Shown here piece by piece: positions 22,552 to 30,370 of a DNA stretch of 30,370 nt; positions within the stretch are counted from its first letter, which is position 1; each line of letters begins with the position of its first letter. The DNA comes from RGIG5327 sp045612485. GTDB lineage: Bacteria; Verrucomicrobiota; Lentisphaeria; Victivallales; UBA1829. The stretch is from contig JAZKZE010000087.1 of NCBI GenBank assembly GCA_045612485.1, positions 1 through 30,370 of the forward strand, read 5' to 3'. Under the pieces are notes generated by a model that was not told the DNA's origin, ran no database searches, and was given only the letters and a program-made list of their open reading frames with translations. The position numbers were made by a program, and so were the translations under genes.

Positions 22552-24540
22552 TCAGCGTTTTACAAGTATGCCGAAATCACAGGTAAGTGCCCCACCCTCA
22601 TAGGAAAGAAGTCCGGGAGCTTTTTCTTTCAGACGTCCGAATTTCGTGGGCAGAAGTTTCAGATTTTCCGGAATGGAAATTTCAGACTGATGCTTATTAT
22701 GGATCCCCACCGCAACGATCCTGTATTCCCCTTTACCGTTATCCAGAAGGGCGGCTTCCACCTCTTCTTTACTGTTTTTTACAGCAAGTTTTTTTACAGG
22801 AATATCGGAAAGAATAAAGTCTTCCAGATTTTTCAGAGTTTCCCCCACCTCCGTAAGCATACCCCAGCGTTTTTCCATGTCCCCTTTTTCAAAACCGTTC
22901 CGGGGGCCGGTCGTCCAGAATACAAAACCTTTTGCATCATAGATAATGTGTACGGCACAGGGGGAAAGCATATTTTCCACATTGAGGAATACTCCTTTAT
23001 CCCGCTGATAGCACTGGGGAACTCCCCAGACTGCAGCTGTAAGACTTCTGGCTCTGGAGGCGAGCCATCTTGTATGAAAATTGGTTCCGTTTTCACGGAC
23101 GGGATAAGTATCGTAAGCAAGAATATCCACAGACGGCAGATATTTGTGATAGGCTTCCACCTGATAAGAGACGCCCCAGACGGGATGGAAGGGGTCATAT
23201 TTATTCAGAAGTCTGCGGCCCGCTGCAACTCCTCCAATGGAATCCACCCCTTTTTCATCATTTCCGTAATAGGAGAGGAATCCGGGGTGCTGTCCAACAA
23301 GGGCGGCGATATGCTGTATGCGTTTTTCCAGTTCTGCCGGATTTTTTGTTCCTTTGCGGAAATTGCCCATAAGTCCGCCTGTAAGGAAATCATGGACGAC
23401 CAGCAGTAATTTCATATCCCGTTTGTGTGTTTCATCCAGCAGGCGGAGAAGTTCCCTGTCACTGCGGATATAGAATGAAACGCCGTAAGGCATGATGGTA
23501 TTGAATACTTTCATATTTCTGATCTTGTCCAGATGTGCAAGAAAATCCTTTGAAAGACCGTCTTTATAAATATTGCAGTAAACCCCCAGCGGCATATACT
23601 TCTTCCCGTTGACCCAAAGTCTGCCCTGTTCATCCAGCATGGCAGTATTGGCAGGCATCTTCAACTCTTCCCGGATATTGAGCGGCATAAGTTTTTCACC
23701 AAGGACTTTTCCGTTTTTTGTATCATGAAGAGCGATTTTCAAAGTAACAGCTCCGGGTTTTCCGGCAGGGATGGTAAGAAAAATGAAACCATCTTTCAAA
23801 GTTCCTTTTACACTTTTTTCCTCTTTGCTTCCGGCATATTTCATAGTCGTCTTTACTTCAATGACAGCACCTTTGGGGATAAAGCCATGTTCAAAGAAAC
23901 TGGAAAAAGTCACCTTGCCGCCCTTTACTGAAATTGCTCCGTGGGAAGGATATACCTGATTTAAAGTCCATTCCGGAACGGAGGGAACCATCATGATATC
24001 ATCATACCAGACTTTGCCTGTTGCATTGGGATTTTTTATCTCTTTACTGCGGAATTGGAAATAACTCAAAAGGACAAAGCGGTAGTTATGCATTGCCGGA
24101 TCTTCCCCTTTATGCTGATAACTCTGCTTGAAAAAAGTCCAATCCCTGTTTACAACGGCTTTTCCGTGATAAAAGCCGCCGCCTTTTACATATTTCCCGT
24201 TTTTATGCACCACATCCATGGTAAGTGTGCCGAAACCGTTGCGGTCCGCTTTGATCCATGCGGTAACATCATATTTCTGATTGCGTTCAAATCCTTTCAC
24301 GACTTGAACTACAGTACCTCTCCGTTTGGGCGTAACAGTCACCTGAATACCGCTGGACTGATTTCTGCCGTATCCCCGTTTGAATTCGGCAACCGTTCCA
24401 ACTCCCGGCGTCCAGTATTTTTTACCTTCTTCAAAGCCGCCGTTTCTGATCAGATTTTTTACGCCGTCCCCGCCGTAACATGGGGCAAGCATACAGGCGC
24501 AACACGCCGAACTCAATAATACATGGGAAAAGAGTTTCAT
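22552..24540 (-). CDS. Secreted carbohydrate-binding / TIM-barrel glycosidase-like protein
   Basis: The 662-residue protein starts with a signal-peptide-like segment (MKLFSHVLLSSACCACMLAP, 1-20) rich in Cys but without a clean lipobox. Residues about 27-190 look like a beta-sandwich CBM of the CBM4/9 type (NLIRNGGFEEG at 29-39, WYDDIMMVP at 178-186). A second beta domain (about 200-290) is followed by a TIM barrel that opens with LWVNGKKYMPLGVYCN (308-323), the pattern of GH2/GH5-like enzymes. FLSYYGNDEKG (421-431) puts E429 as a candidate acid/base, and VDILAYDTYP (471-480) is a later strand. AGGAG precedes the ATG. It is exported, binds a glycan and probably cleaves it; the exact GH family is not assigned. 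It shares a transcript with the pseudopilin gene 38 nt upstream. Confidence 0.72.
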   Translation of the reverse strand: MKLFSHVLLSSACCACMLAPCYGGDGVKNLIRNGGFEEGKKYWTPGVGTVAEFKRGYGRNQSSGIQVTVTPKRRGTVVQVVKGFERNQKYDVTAWIKADRNGFGTLTMDVVHKNGKYVKGGGFYHGKAVVNRDWTFFKQSYQHKGEDPAMHNYRFVLLSYFQFRSKEIKNPNATGKVWYDDIMMVPSVPEWTLNQVYPSHGAISVKGGKVTFSSFFEHGFIPKGAVIEVKTTMKYAGSKEEKSVKGTLKDGFIFLTIPAGKPGAVTLKIALHDTKNGKVLGEKLMPLNIREELKMPANTAMLDEQGRLWVNGKKYMPLGVYCNIYKDGLSKDFLAHLDKIRNMKVFNTIMPYGVSFYIRSDRELLRLLDETHKRDMKLLLVVHDFLTGGLMGNFRKGTKNPAELEKRIQHIAALVGQHPGFLSYYGNDEKGVDSIGGVAAGRRLLNKYDPFHPVWGVSYQVEAYHKYLPSVDILAYDTYPVRENGTNFHTRWLASRARSLTAAVWGVPQCYQRDKGVFLNVENMLSPCAVHIIYDAKGFVFWTTGPRNGFEKGDMEKRWGMLTEVGETLKNLEDFILSDIPVKKLAVKNSKEEVEAALLDNGKGEYRIVAVGIHNKHQSEISIPENLKLLPTKFGRLKEKAPGLLSYEGGALTCDFGILVKR

Positions 24541-24578
24541 TTTTTTCTCCTGAATTTATATTCTTTATATATTACAGT

Positions 24579-25346
24579 TTATTTCAAGAAGCGGAAAGGA
24601 TAGGATTCGATCTGTTCGCCTACGGATTCCCAGCCGCTGTATGCGATCCTTGTCTTGCCGGAATTGGCATAAAATGTTTTTGTACGGAGTTTTCCGGCAG
24701 GCATCATACGCAGGGAAAAATCCCCCACATGCTGATCAATGAAAAGCACATTACTCATATTTCTGTGGGGAAATACCATATAGGTACTGATTGTAGCGGT
24801 AGAGTCATACATTAAACCGATTTCACTCATCCCCACTGTCATGGAGGAGGGCTTAAAGAATGTATAAGTTCTGGCAGATTTGGCAGATACGGTATCTCCG
24901 CACTTAATATAGGTATATTTTCTTTTTTTCAGATTATTTACGCCATAGACAGCTCCCCAGCAGAGATTGTCATTGATCCCGTATGTGATCCATTCCGGCT
25001 GTCCGTATATAGGGTCGGGGATGTTGGCGCAGTATGCAAAGGTGTTTTTGAGATTTTTTGTATTGGGTTTGATATAGCCATTGTTTTTGAGCAGATGAGC
25101 AAAATAAACGGCACCGCCCGGATCATTTGTGGTATAACACCAGTCGATCCCAGGCATCCATTCTTTATGATCCGACTCATAATTCTCAAGTGTAAGTCCC
25201 ATCTGTTTTAGATTGTTCTTGCAGCGGATACTTTTTGCGGTTTCTCTTGCAGTATTCAAGGCAGGAAGAAGCATCCCTGCAAGAATAGCAATGATTGCGA
25301 TAACAACCAACAATTCGATCAGCGTAAAACTCTTTTTCCGTCCCAT
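24579..25346 (-). CDS. Type II pseudopilin-like protein (prepilin N-terminal motif, H-X9-D tail)
   Basis: This 255-residue protein begins with a short basic leader (MGRKKS) and the prepilin motif FTLIELLVVIAIIAILAGMLLPAL (7-30). Glu at position 5 of the mature form (E11) fits processing by a prepilin peptidase, although Ser replaces the usual Gly before the cleavage site. SIRCKNNLKQMGLTLENYESD follows, as in DUF1559-type proteins of Planctomycetes and Lentisphaerae. HRNMSNVLFIDQH near the C-terminus matches the H-X9-D element of that group, with DQ for DG. It is exported to the cell envelope. AAGGAA precedes the ATG and a near-consensus promoter lies upstream. It leads an operon with the secreted glycosidase-like gene. 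Confidence 0.88.
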   Translation of the reverse strand: MGRKKSFTLIELLVVIAIIAILAGMLLPALNTARETAKSIRCKNNLKQMGLTLENYESDHKEWMPGIDWCYTTNDPGGAVYFAHLLKNNGYIKPNTKNLKNTFAYCANIPDPIYGQPEWITYGINDNLCWGAVYGVNNLKKRKYTYIKCGDTVSAKSARTYTFFKPSSMTVGMSEIGLMYDSTATISTYMVFPHRNMSNVLFIDQHVGDFSLRMMPAGKLRTKTFYANSGKTRIAYSGWESVGEQIESYPFRFLK

Positions 25347-25402
25347 TGCACTATATTCCTTATTTTTATTTTATTGTATTAAATTTGACTCTCTGAAAAA
25401 TT

Positions 25403-25431
25403 ATTATACACATACTTTTCCAGTTTTTCAA
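25403..25431 (-). promoter_or_regulatory. Near-consensus promoter for the pseudopilin operon
   Basis: On the minus strand, TTGAAA (25426-25431) and a perfect TATAAT (25403-25408) are separated by 17 nt. This is the best sigma70-type promoter in the window. It lies about 55 bases upstream of the pseudopilin start codon at 25346. Confidence 0.8.
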
Positions 25432-25525
25432 GGCTTTATGGAATATAAAAAAGAGTTTTTATTAAAAAACATCCGTGTTTCTCCTGTATTTTCTTTAAAT
25501 AATGTGACAAAATCAATAAATACAT

Positions 25526-25577
25526 AAAAAAAGGAAACTTTCCCGGCTGAATACGGTACCGGGAAAATTTCCTTTTT
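25526..25577 (-). terminator. Intrinsic terminator after the alcohol dehydrogenase gene
   Basis: A 19-bp stem with one mismatch (25528-25546 with 25559-25577) and a 12-nt loop is followed, on the minus strand, by a T run (A tract at 25526-25532 on the plus strand). It lies 30 bases beyond the alcohol dehydrogenase stop codon and isolates that gene from the pseudopilin promoter. Confidence 0.88.
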
Positions 25578-25607
25578 ACGGAATAAAGATTTTATATCTG
25601 CAAAAAA

Positions 25608-26825
25608 TCAGAAATCCACTTCTGTATCATAGTAGCAGCACAGCAGGAGCTTTTCCATTTCTTCCACAGTGATCTTGCGGGGATTGGAAAGAGTACAGGC
25701 ATCTGCAACTGCATTTACGGCGATATCATGAAGTTTTGCCTTGAATACCTCTTCCGGTACAAATCCCTGTTCGCAGGGAAGTGAATCAAGACCATAGTTT
25801 TTAATGCACTGGGGAATATGAAGAGCGTCATTCATCTTCCGCAGAGTCTGAATGAGAAGAAGGACTTTTTCTTCCTCATCTTTTCCTCCGAGATTCATAT
25901 AATCGGCAATTTCCGCATATCTCTTCTTTGCTGCCGGATCTTTTGCATTGAACGCGATAACTTTAGGAAGATACATGGCATTGGCTGCCCCGTGGATGAT
26001 GTGGGCTCCAAGATCAGCAAAAGCAGCTCCCGTTTTGTGTGCCATGGAGTGAACGATACCAAGCAGAGCATTGGTAAAGGACATTCCGGCAAGACACTGG
26101 GCATCATGCATGGAGGCACGTTTATCCATATCGCCATTGTAGCTTGCTTCCAGATCATTCTGGATCATCTTGATGGCAAAAATAGCAAGAGGATCGGTAT
26201 AGTGAGTATGGGCTGTGGAAACATACGCTTCAACGGCGTGGGTCATGGCATCCATACCGGTATGGGCAACAAGTTTTGCAGGCATGGTTTCTGCAAGATC
26301 CGGATCGACAATGGCAATATCCGGAGTGATCTCAAAGTCGGCAAGAGGATATTTGATCCCTTTGGCATAGTCGGTAATAACAGCAAAAGCCGTTACTTCC
26401 GTAGCTGTTCCGGAGGTGGAGGGAATAGCACAGAATTTTGCTTTTTTACGCAGTTTGGGCAAACCGAAGATCTTGCACATATCTTCAAATGTGGTTTCCG
26501 GATATTCATATTTGATCCACATGGCTTTGGCAGCATCAATGGGGGAACCTCCGCCCATGGCAACGATCCAGTCAGGCTCAAATTCCTGCATGACTTCTGC
26601 CCCTCTCATCACCGTTTCCACGGAGGGATCCGGCTCAATTCCTTCGATGACTTTTACTTCCATTCCGGCAGTCTGAAGATAAGTGGTTACTCTGTCAAGG
26701 AAACCAAATTTTTTCATGGAGGAACCGCCGACGCAGACCACAGCCTTTTTGCCTTGCAGATCTTTCAGAGCTTCCAAAGCCCCCTTACCGTGATAAATGT
26801 CCCTGGGAAGTGTGAAACGTGCCAT
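25608..26825 (-). CDS. Iron-containing alcohol dehydrogenase
   Basis: This 405-residue group III alcohol dehydrogenase would interconvert alcohols and aldehydes with NAD(P)H in the cytoplasm, likely in fermentation. GGGSPIDAAKA (91-101) is the nucleotide-binding loop and IPSTSGTATEVTAFAVITD (134-152) the family signature, close to the ADH half of AdhE. Metal ligands fit D192 and H196 (MDAMTHAVEAY), H259 (GIVHSMAHKTG) and H278 (IIHGAANAMYLP). The stretch between the last two His is about five residues longer than in FucO, as in the sub-group reading HSMAHKTGA. The length is normal. GAAAGGG precedes the ATG. It is monocistronic, with its own promoter and terminator. Confidence 0.93.
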   Translation of the reverse strand: MARFTLPRDIYHGKGALEALKDLQGKKAVVCVGGSSMKKFGFLDRVTTYLQTAGMEVKVIEGIEPDPSVETVMRGAEVMQEFEPDWIVAMGGGSPIDAAKAMWIKYEYPETTFEDMCKIFGLPKLRKKAKFCAIPSTSGTATEVTAFAVITDYAKGIKYPLADFEITPDIAIVDPDLAETMPAKLVAHTGMDAMTHAVEAYVSTAHTHYTDPLAIFAIKMIQNDLEASYNGDMDKRASMHDAQCLAGMSFTNALLGIVHSMAHKTGAAFADLGAHIIHGAANAMYLPKVIAFNAKDPAAKKRYAEIADYMNLGGKDEEEKVLLLIQTLRKMNDALHIPQCIKNYGLDSLPCEQGFVPEEVFKAKLHDIAVNAVADACTLSNPRKITVEEMEKLLLCCYYDTEVDF

Positions 26826-26903
26826 TTTTGTCCCTTTCTCTTTTTGTGTTAATGATATTTTTGTACCTATAACAAATAAATAAAACTTTTCATTTTTTTA
26901 ATT

Positions 26904-26932
26904 AAGGTAACATAATTATCTTATTTTGTCAA
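26904..26932 (-). promoter_or_regulatory. Candidate promoter for the alcohol dehydrogenase
   Basis: A consensus TTGACA (26927-26932, minus strand) is followed after 17 nt by TACCTT (26904-26909), a weak -10. Start of transcription would be near 26897, about 70 bases before the ATG. The weak -10 may point to activator control. Confidence 0.45.
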
Positions 26933-27073
26933 GCGTTGATTTTAATAATTAGTTAAAAAAATATCAAATAATTTCATATTGTTTCCGGAAAGTTGCTGTA
27001 ATGGGAGTATTTCATAAAAAATCATCTGCACGGGAAATCTGCATCCATAAATACAAAATACTATGAAAAATGA

Positions 27074-27102
27074 TTGATTTTATACGGAAAAGGGAGTATA
27101 TT
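27074..27102 (+). promoter_or_regulatory. Promoter for the hydrolase / radical SAM / PHP operon
   Basis: TTGATT (27074-27079), a 17-nt spacer and TATATT (27097-27102) form a good sigma70-type promoter about 52 bases upstream of the ATG at 27155. Confidence 0.65.
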
Positions 27103-27154
27103 TATCTGTATATAAGGAAAATATGCTTGTACCAACACCTGAAAACGGGGATTT

Positions 27155-27838
27155 ATGATGACTGAAAATAACAATATTTTTGATACCGTTCCCAAAAAGG
27201 ATCACAGTACCCCCCTTGTTATTCTGATTCACGGCTTCTGCCGGGGTGCAAAAGATATGCAGTTCTGGCGGAAAGTCCTGGAAAAAGATTTTCCCTGTAT
27301 CATTACCCCGGATCTTCCCACAAGATATTCCTCTTTTGAAAAATGTGTGGAGATCCTTACAGAAGAGATTTATAAAGCAAATCCGGAAAAATATTCTTCC
27401 TTATACTTTGCAGGTCACAGTATGGGCGGCTTGATGGCAAGGGAATTCCTGTACAGAAACAAACCCGCCAATGCAGAAAAACTTCTTTGTGTGGGAACTC
27501 CCCACCTTGGCTCCCGTCTGGCGGATATCGCATTGTGTTTCCCCGGAGCCGGAAAGATCTGGAAACCCTTGCACGCTTTGAAAACATCTGCAAGAAACAA
27601 GATCACAGATCCGGGCATTGCTGATCTGAAGATCGGTACCATTGTAAGCAGAAATAATGGTCACTGGCCGGGAAAACTTTTTTTAAGCAAAGATTCCGAT
27701 GGACTTGTGGAAAGTTTTTCTGCTCATGCACCCGATGCGGCAGTTTCAACAGAAACAGCTGCTGCTCATGTTACAATGCAGTTTGATATGCAGACTGCAC
27801 TGCTTATCAGGAAATTTTTCCTTGAAGGAACTTTTTAA
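27155..27838 (+). CDS. Alpha/beta hydrolase (lipase/esterase-like)
   Basis: This 227-residue hydrolase has the full catalytic triad pattern: ILIHGFCRG (23-31) oxyanion strand-loop, nucleophile elbow AGHSMGG (S89), D182 in SKDSDGLVE, and H205 in AAAHVTMQF. CVGTPHLGSRLAD (112-124) is typical of triacylglycerol lipase or PGAP1-like esterases. There is no signal peptide, so it is likely cytoplasmic. The second Met (27158) is equally possible as start; GGGGA lies just upstream. The radical SAM gene follows after 20 nt. The substrate is not known. Confidence 0.87.
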   Translation: MMTENNNIFDTVPKKDHSTPLVILIHGFCRGAKDMQFWRKVLEKDFPCIITPDLPTRYSSFEKCVEILTEEIYKANPEKYSSLYFAGHSMGGLMAREFLYRNKPANAEKLLCVGTPHLGSRLADIALCFPGAGKIWKPLHALKTSARNKITDPGIADLKIGTIVSRNNGHWPGKLFLSKDSDGLVESFSAHAPDAAVSTETAAAHVTMQFDMQTALLIRKFFLEGTF

Positions 27839-27858
27839 GAAACACACGGATATATACT

Positions 27859-28905
27859 ATGGAAAAATGGCAGAAAATTCTCACTTCTTCCGTTTCTTCA
27901 GTGGAAGAGATTGCAAAAAAATTTGATCTTGACAGGGAAAAACTGGAAAAGATCACTGGAAAATTTCCTTTTCTGGTCAATCCCTATTATTTTTCCCTGA
28001 TCGGAAAAAAGGGGGACGGGATATACAATCAATGTATCCCGGATGAAAAGGAACTTCTGGGAAAAGGTGATCTTATGAGTGACCCGCTGGGAGAAGAAGC
28101 CCACTGCCCTGCTCCCTGTATCGTCCACCGCTATGAGGATAGATGCCTTCTTCTGGTATCCAATGTGTGTGCCATGTATTGTCGTTTCTGTACAAGAAAA
28201 CGTAAATTTGAAGTACCTATGTGTGTTGACCGGGACAAGGTTGAAGAGGGAATAGAATATATCCGCAGAACGCCATCCATCCATGATGTACTTATTACCG
28301 GAGGAGATCCCCTTCTTCTTTCCGATGATCTTCTGGAAGAATATCTGCGGGAAGTTTCTGCCATCGACCATGTGGATTATATCCGCATTGGAACGAGAAT
28401 TCCCTGTGTTCTGCCCCAGCGGATCACGGCAAAACTGGTAAAAATGCTGAAAAAATATCATCCCCTTTATATGAATATGCACTTCAATCATCCTGCGGAA
28501 ATCACAGAAGAATCTGCAAAAGCACTGAACAGACTTGCTGATGCCGGGATCGTACTGGGAAGTCAGACGGTTCTGCTGAAAGGGGTAAATGATGATCCTC
28601 TCATTTTACAGGAATTGATGCGGAAACTTTTGAAATGCAGAGTCAAACCCTATTATTTATTCCATGCGGATCTTGTTTTCGGAACGGAACACTTCCGGGT
28701 ACCCATCAAAAAAGGATTGGAACTCATAGACTTTCTGCGGAATAATACAAGCGGTATGGCGATCCCCCATTATGCACTGGATCTTCCCGGGGGCGGGGGC
28801 AAAGTACAGCTTCTGCCGGATCATGAAGTAAGCCGCAAAGGCAGGATCATAACTTACCGGAATTTCTGCGGTCAGTTGTGGGATTTCCCGGATGTGGAAG
28901 AGTAA
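27859..28905 (+). CDS. KamA-family radical SAM protein (lysine 2,3-aminomutase / EpmB-like)
   Basis: At 348 residues this protein is close to EpmB (about 340) and shorter than full-length lysine 2,3-aminomutase. The cluster motif is CAMYCRFC (C104, C108, C111). ITGGDPLLLSD (146-156) is the SAM-binding GGD block. YYLFHADLVFGTEHFR (265-280) and LDLPGGGGKV (308-316... with K315 for PLP) match the aminomutase; D271 and D308 sit where lysine-binding Asp residues occur in KamA. EpmB makes beta-lysine for attachment to elongation factor P, and KamA starts lysine fermentation. Neither epmA, efp nor beta-lysine fermentation genes are next to it, so its role stays open. The ribosome-binding site is weak. 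It follows the hydrolase by 20 nt. Confidence 0.88.
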   Translation: MEKWQKILTSSVSSVEEIAKKFDLDREKLEKITGKFPFLVNPYYFSLIGKKGDGIYNQCIPDEKELLGKGDLMSDPLGEEAHCPAPCIVHRYEDRCLLLVSNVCAMYCRFCTRKRKFEVPMCVDRDKVEEGIEYIRRTPSIHDVLITGGDPLLLSDDLLEEYLREVSAIDHVDYIRIGTRIPCVLPQRITAKLVKMLKKYHPLYMNMHFNHPAEITEESAKALNRLADAGIVLGSQTVLLKGVNDDPLILQELMRKLLKCRVKPYYLFHADLVFGTEHFRVPIKKGLELIDFLRNNTSGMAIPHYALDLPGGGGKVQLLPDHEVSRKGRIITYRNFCGQLWDFPDVEE

Positions 28906-28932
28906 ACATTAAAAATATGGAAGGAAAAACAA

Positions 28933-30177
28933 ATGAGGGGTAACTGGAAAAAAGGGGCATTGCACTGTCATACTTTATGGTCGGACGGAAATACATTACC
29001 GGAAACAGCAATAAAAATGTTTATGGATGAAGGATATGATTTTGTCTGTTTATCCGATCACAATATTCTCCCGGAAGCAAATGATGTTTGGCTTCCTGTG
29101 CGTCCGGAAGCGGGCAGATGGCCGCAGGATCTTTCCGTGAAGGAGTATGAAAGAAGCAAAAAACTTCTGCCGGAAGGCTGTATAGAGGAAAAGGATATTT
29201 CCTACAGAAAATTTGTCCGTCTCAAACCCTATTCCCAGTTGAAAAAAGAATGGGAAAAAGAAGGGGAATTCCTGCTGGTTCCCGGTACGGAAATCACTAC
29301 CGGCGGAGAAAATTTCAATAAAGAGGGAAGAATACACGCTATCCATTACAATACGTTCAATCTCGTCAAAGATTTCCCCGTTCCCACAGGCGGCGATGCG
29401 CTGGGACTTACCGACAAAGCCCTTGCCCTTTATAATGAAGCCAAACAGGACAACTCCTTTTTCATGGTGAACCATCCCTTTTATGTGATGTGGGATACGG
29501 ATCCCCGGGTACTGATCCAACGGGATGAAATAGAATTTTTTGAACATAACAATTCCGACAGTTCCCCTGTGCCGGAAAACTGGATCTATGAACGGGAAAG
29601 ATACTGGGATTTTGTTCTTGCCCACCGGTTGAGTCAGGGTAAAAGGATGCTGTACGGCACTTCCACATCCGATTCCCACTTTTATGATCCGGAAAGCAAA
29701 GGTAAAAGCGGGTATTTTGATACAGGTTTCGTAATGGTGAATTGTGAAAAAGACTTTACCATAAACCATATCGTTGAAAGCATGAAAAAAGGGGAATTTT
29801 ACAGCAGTACCGGGGTATTGTTTGATGAGATTTCCTTCGATAAGGAAAAAGGCACTCTTTATGTGAAAGTGGAGAAAGAAGAAGGGGTGGATTACAGACT
29901 CGACTTTTTTGTAACAAAGAAAAATTTCAATAAGAGTATGGTAATAAAAGAATTTCCCTTTGAGAAGACTCCGGCATTTTCCCGTACTTTACCGCTGATG
30001 CCAGATGATGTGGGGGTAATTGCCAAAAGCTGTAATGGTATTGAGGCAAGTTATACTCTTATGGAAGATGACCTTTATGTAAGGTGTGTTGTCACCTCCT
30101 CCCGGAAAGGCAGATTGGAAAAATCCACTCTTTATCCGGAATTTGAAACAGCCTGGACGCAGCCTTACACACTGTAA
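28933..30177 (+). CDS. PHP-domain metal-dependent phosphoesterase-like protein
   Basis: This 414-residue protein has the PHP metal-site motifs in order: HCHTLWSDG (H11, H13, D18), LSDHN (D42, H43), VPGTEIT (E120), IHAIHYN (H138), NHPFY (H181), and TSDSHFY (D247, H249). Between D42 and E120 there is an insert of about 60 residues. A C-terminal beta-rich domain (about 290-414) follows. PHP proteins hydrolyse phosphate esters, such as histidinol phosphate or 3',5'-nucleotides, using a trinuclear metal centre; stand-alone members are mostly uncharacterised. No signal peptide is seen. AAGGA precedes the ATG. It lies 27 nt after the radical SAM gene in the same operon. Confidence 0.87.
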   Translation: MRGNWKKGALHCHTLWSDGNTLPETAIKMFMDEGYDFVCLSDHNILPEANDVWLPVRPEAGRWPQDLSVKEYERSKKLLPEGCIEEKDISYRKFVRLKPYSQLKKEWEKEGEFLLVPGTEITTGGENFNKEGRIHAIHYNTFNLVKDFPVPTGGDALGLTDKALALYNEAKQDNSFFMVNHPFYVMWDTDPRVLIQRDEIEFFEHNNSDSSPVPENWIYERERYWDFVLAHRLSQGKRMLYGTSTSDSHFYDPESKGKSGYFDTGFVMVNCEKDFTINHIVESMKKGEFYSSTGVLFDEISFDKEKGTLYVKVEKEEGVDYRLDFFVTKKNFNKSMVIKEFPFEKTPAFSRTLPLMPDDVGVIAKSCNGIEASYTLMEDDLYVRCVVTSSRKGRLEKSTLYPEFETAWTQPYTL

Positions 30178-30198
30178 CAATAAGCGGGAAAGCAGAAA

Positions 30199-30370
30199 AT
30201 GAAAACAGTATCCGTAAAAGAATTGTGCCGGAAATGGCAGCAAACCGATACCCATGATAATATTTCGTTACCGGAATGGGGCCCCTATTCCAAAAGATTT
30301 TTCGGAGTATCCCATACCGGGGAAAAGGAACATGGAAGCCGTTTTGATTTTTTTGCGATCCCTGCTCTTT
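30199..30370 (+). CDS. Unidentified protein, 5' part (3' end outside window)
   Basis: A frame starts at ATG 30199, 21 nt after the PHP gene, with GGGAAAG upstream, and stays open to the window edge (57 codons). The visible part begins MKTVSVKELCRKWQQ and includes the aromatic-rich stretch WGPYSKRFFGVSHT and FDFFAIPAL. I do not recognise the family from this fragment. Short spacing and same strand suggest it is the fourth gene of the operon. Confidence 0.6.
   Translation, partial: MKTVSVKELCRKWQQTDTHDNISLPEWGPYSKRFFGVSHTGEKEHGSRFDFFAIPAL

Larger units (their letters stand above)
26826..27154. other. Divergent intergenic region
   Basis: This 329-bp, strongly AT-rich spacer lies between the alcohol dehydrogenase (minus) and the alpha/beta hydrolase operon (plus). 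It holds the two promoters listed separately. I see no small gene, RNA gene or stable hairpin in it. Confidence 0.5.

Noticed and set aside
25818..26852. 344-codon plus-strand open frame antisense to the alcohol dehydrogenase
   Set aside because: The minus-strand product has all Fe-ADH motifs and the antisense frame shows none.

Overview
The window looks like a chromosomal segment from a Gram-negative member of the PVC superphylum, most likely Lentisphaerota (Victivallis-like). This is an inference from several features together: a lipid A-type acyltransferase, a type II pseudopilin-like protein with an H-X9-D tail motif, a GntR-HTH/LacI-sensor hybrid regulator, intracellular glycosidases clustered with Gfo/Idh and SIS proteins, and moderate-GC genes separated by AT-rich spacers. 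No phylogeny could be run. No rRNA, tRNA, CRISPR array, transposase or phage gene was seen.

Left part (1-11901): the 3' end of tpiA converges, across a two-way terminator, on a gene that fuses a type I dehydroquinate dehydratase-like domain to an SDR oxidoreductase. A promoter then drives a protein with two nucleoside-diphosphate-kinase-like domains, both lacking the catalytic His; a class I aminotransferase; and the HrpB helicase. An 804-bp non-coding stretch follows, with inverted, direct and tandem repeats, ending at a good promoter for a lipid A acyltransferase-like gene. Next come rpe and, 3 nt downstream, a fusion of a TIGR01212/MnmL-like radical SAM enzyme with an MnmC-type methyltransferase, probably a one-protein tRNA wobble-uridine modification route.

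Middle part (11920-22470): after a convergent SGNH hydrolase lies a carbohydrate locus. It holds a GntR/LacI-type regulator, an unassigned TIM-barrel hydrolase, a GH89-like enzyme, a SIS sugar isomerase, a GNAT acetyltransferase, a protein of unknown function, a Gfo/Idh/MocA oxidoreductase, an intrinsic terminator, and a GH20-like hexosaminidase. None of these enzymes has a visible signal peptide and there is no transporter, so the locus probably processes an imported amino-sugar-containing oligosaccharide in the cytoplasm. The GH20 gene ends at a strong two-way terminator.

Right part (22552-30370): on the minus strand, a pseudopilin-like gene with a near-consensus promoter precedes a secreted CBM/TIM-barrel protein. 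An iron-containing alcohol dehydrogenase with its own terminator follows, also on the minus strand. Divergently, a plus-strand operon encodes an alpha/beta hydrolase, a KamA/EpmB-like radical SAM protein, a PHP-domain phosphoesterase, and the start of an unidentified gene cut by the window edge.
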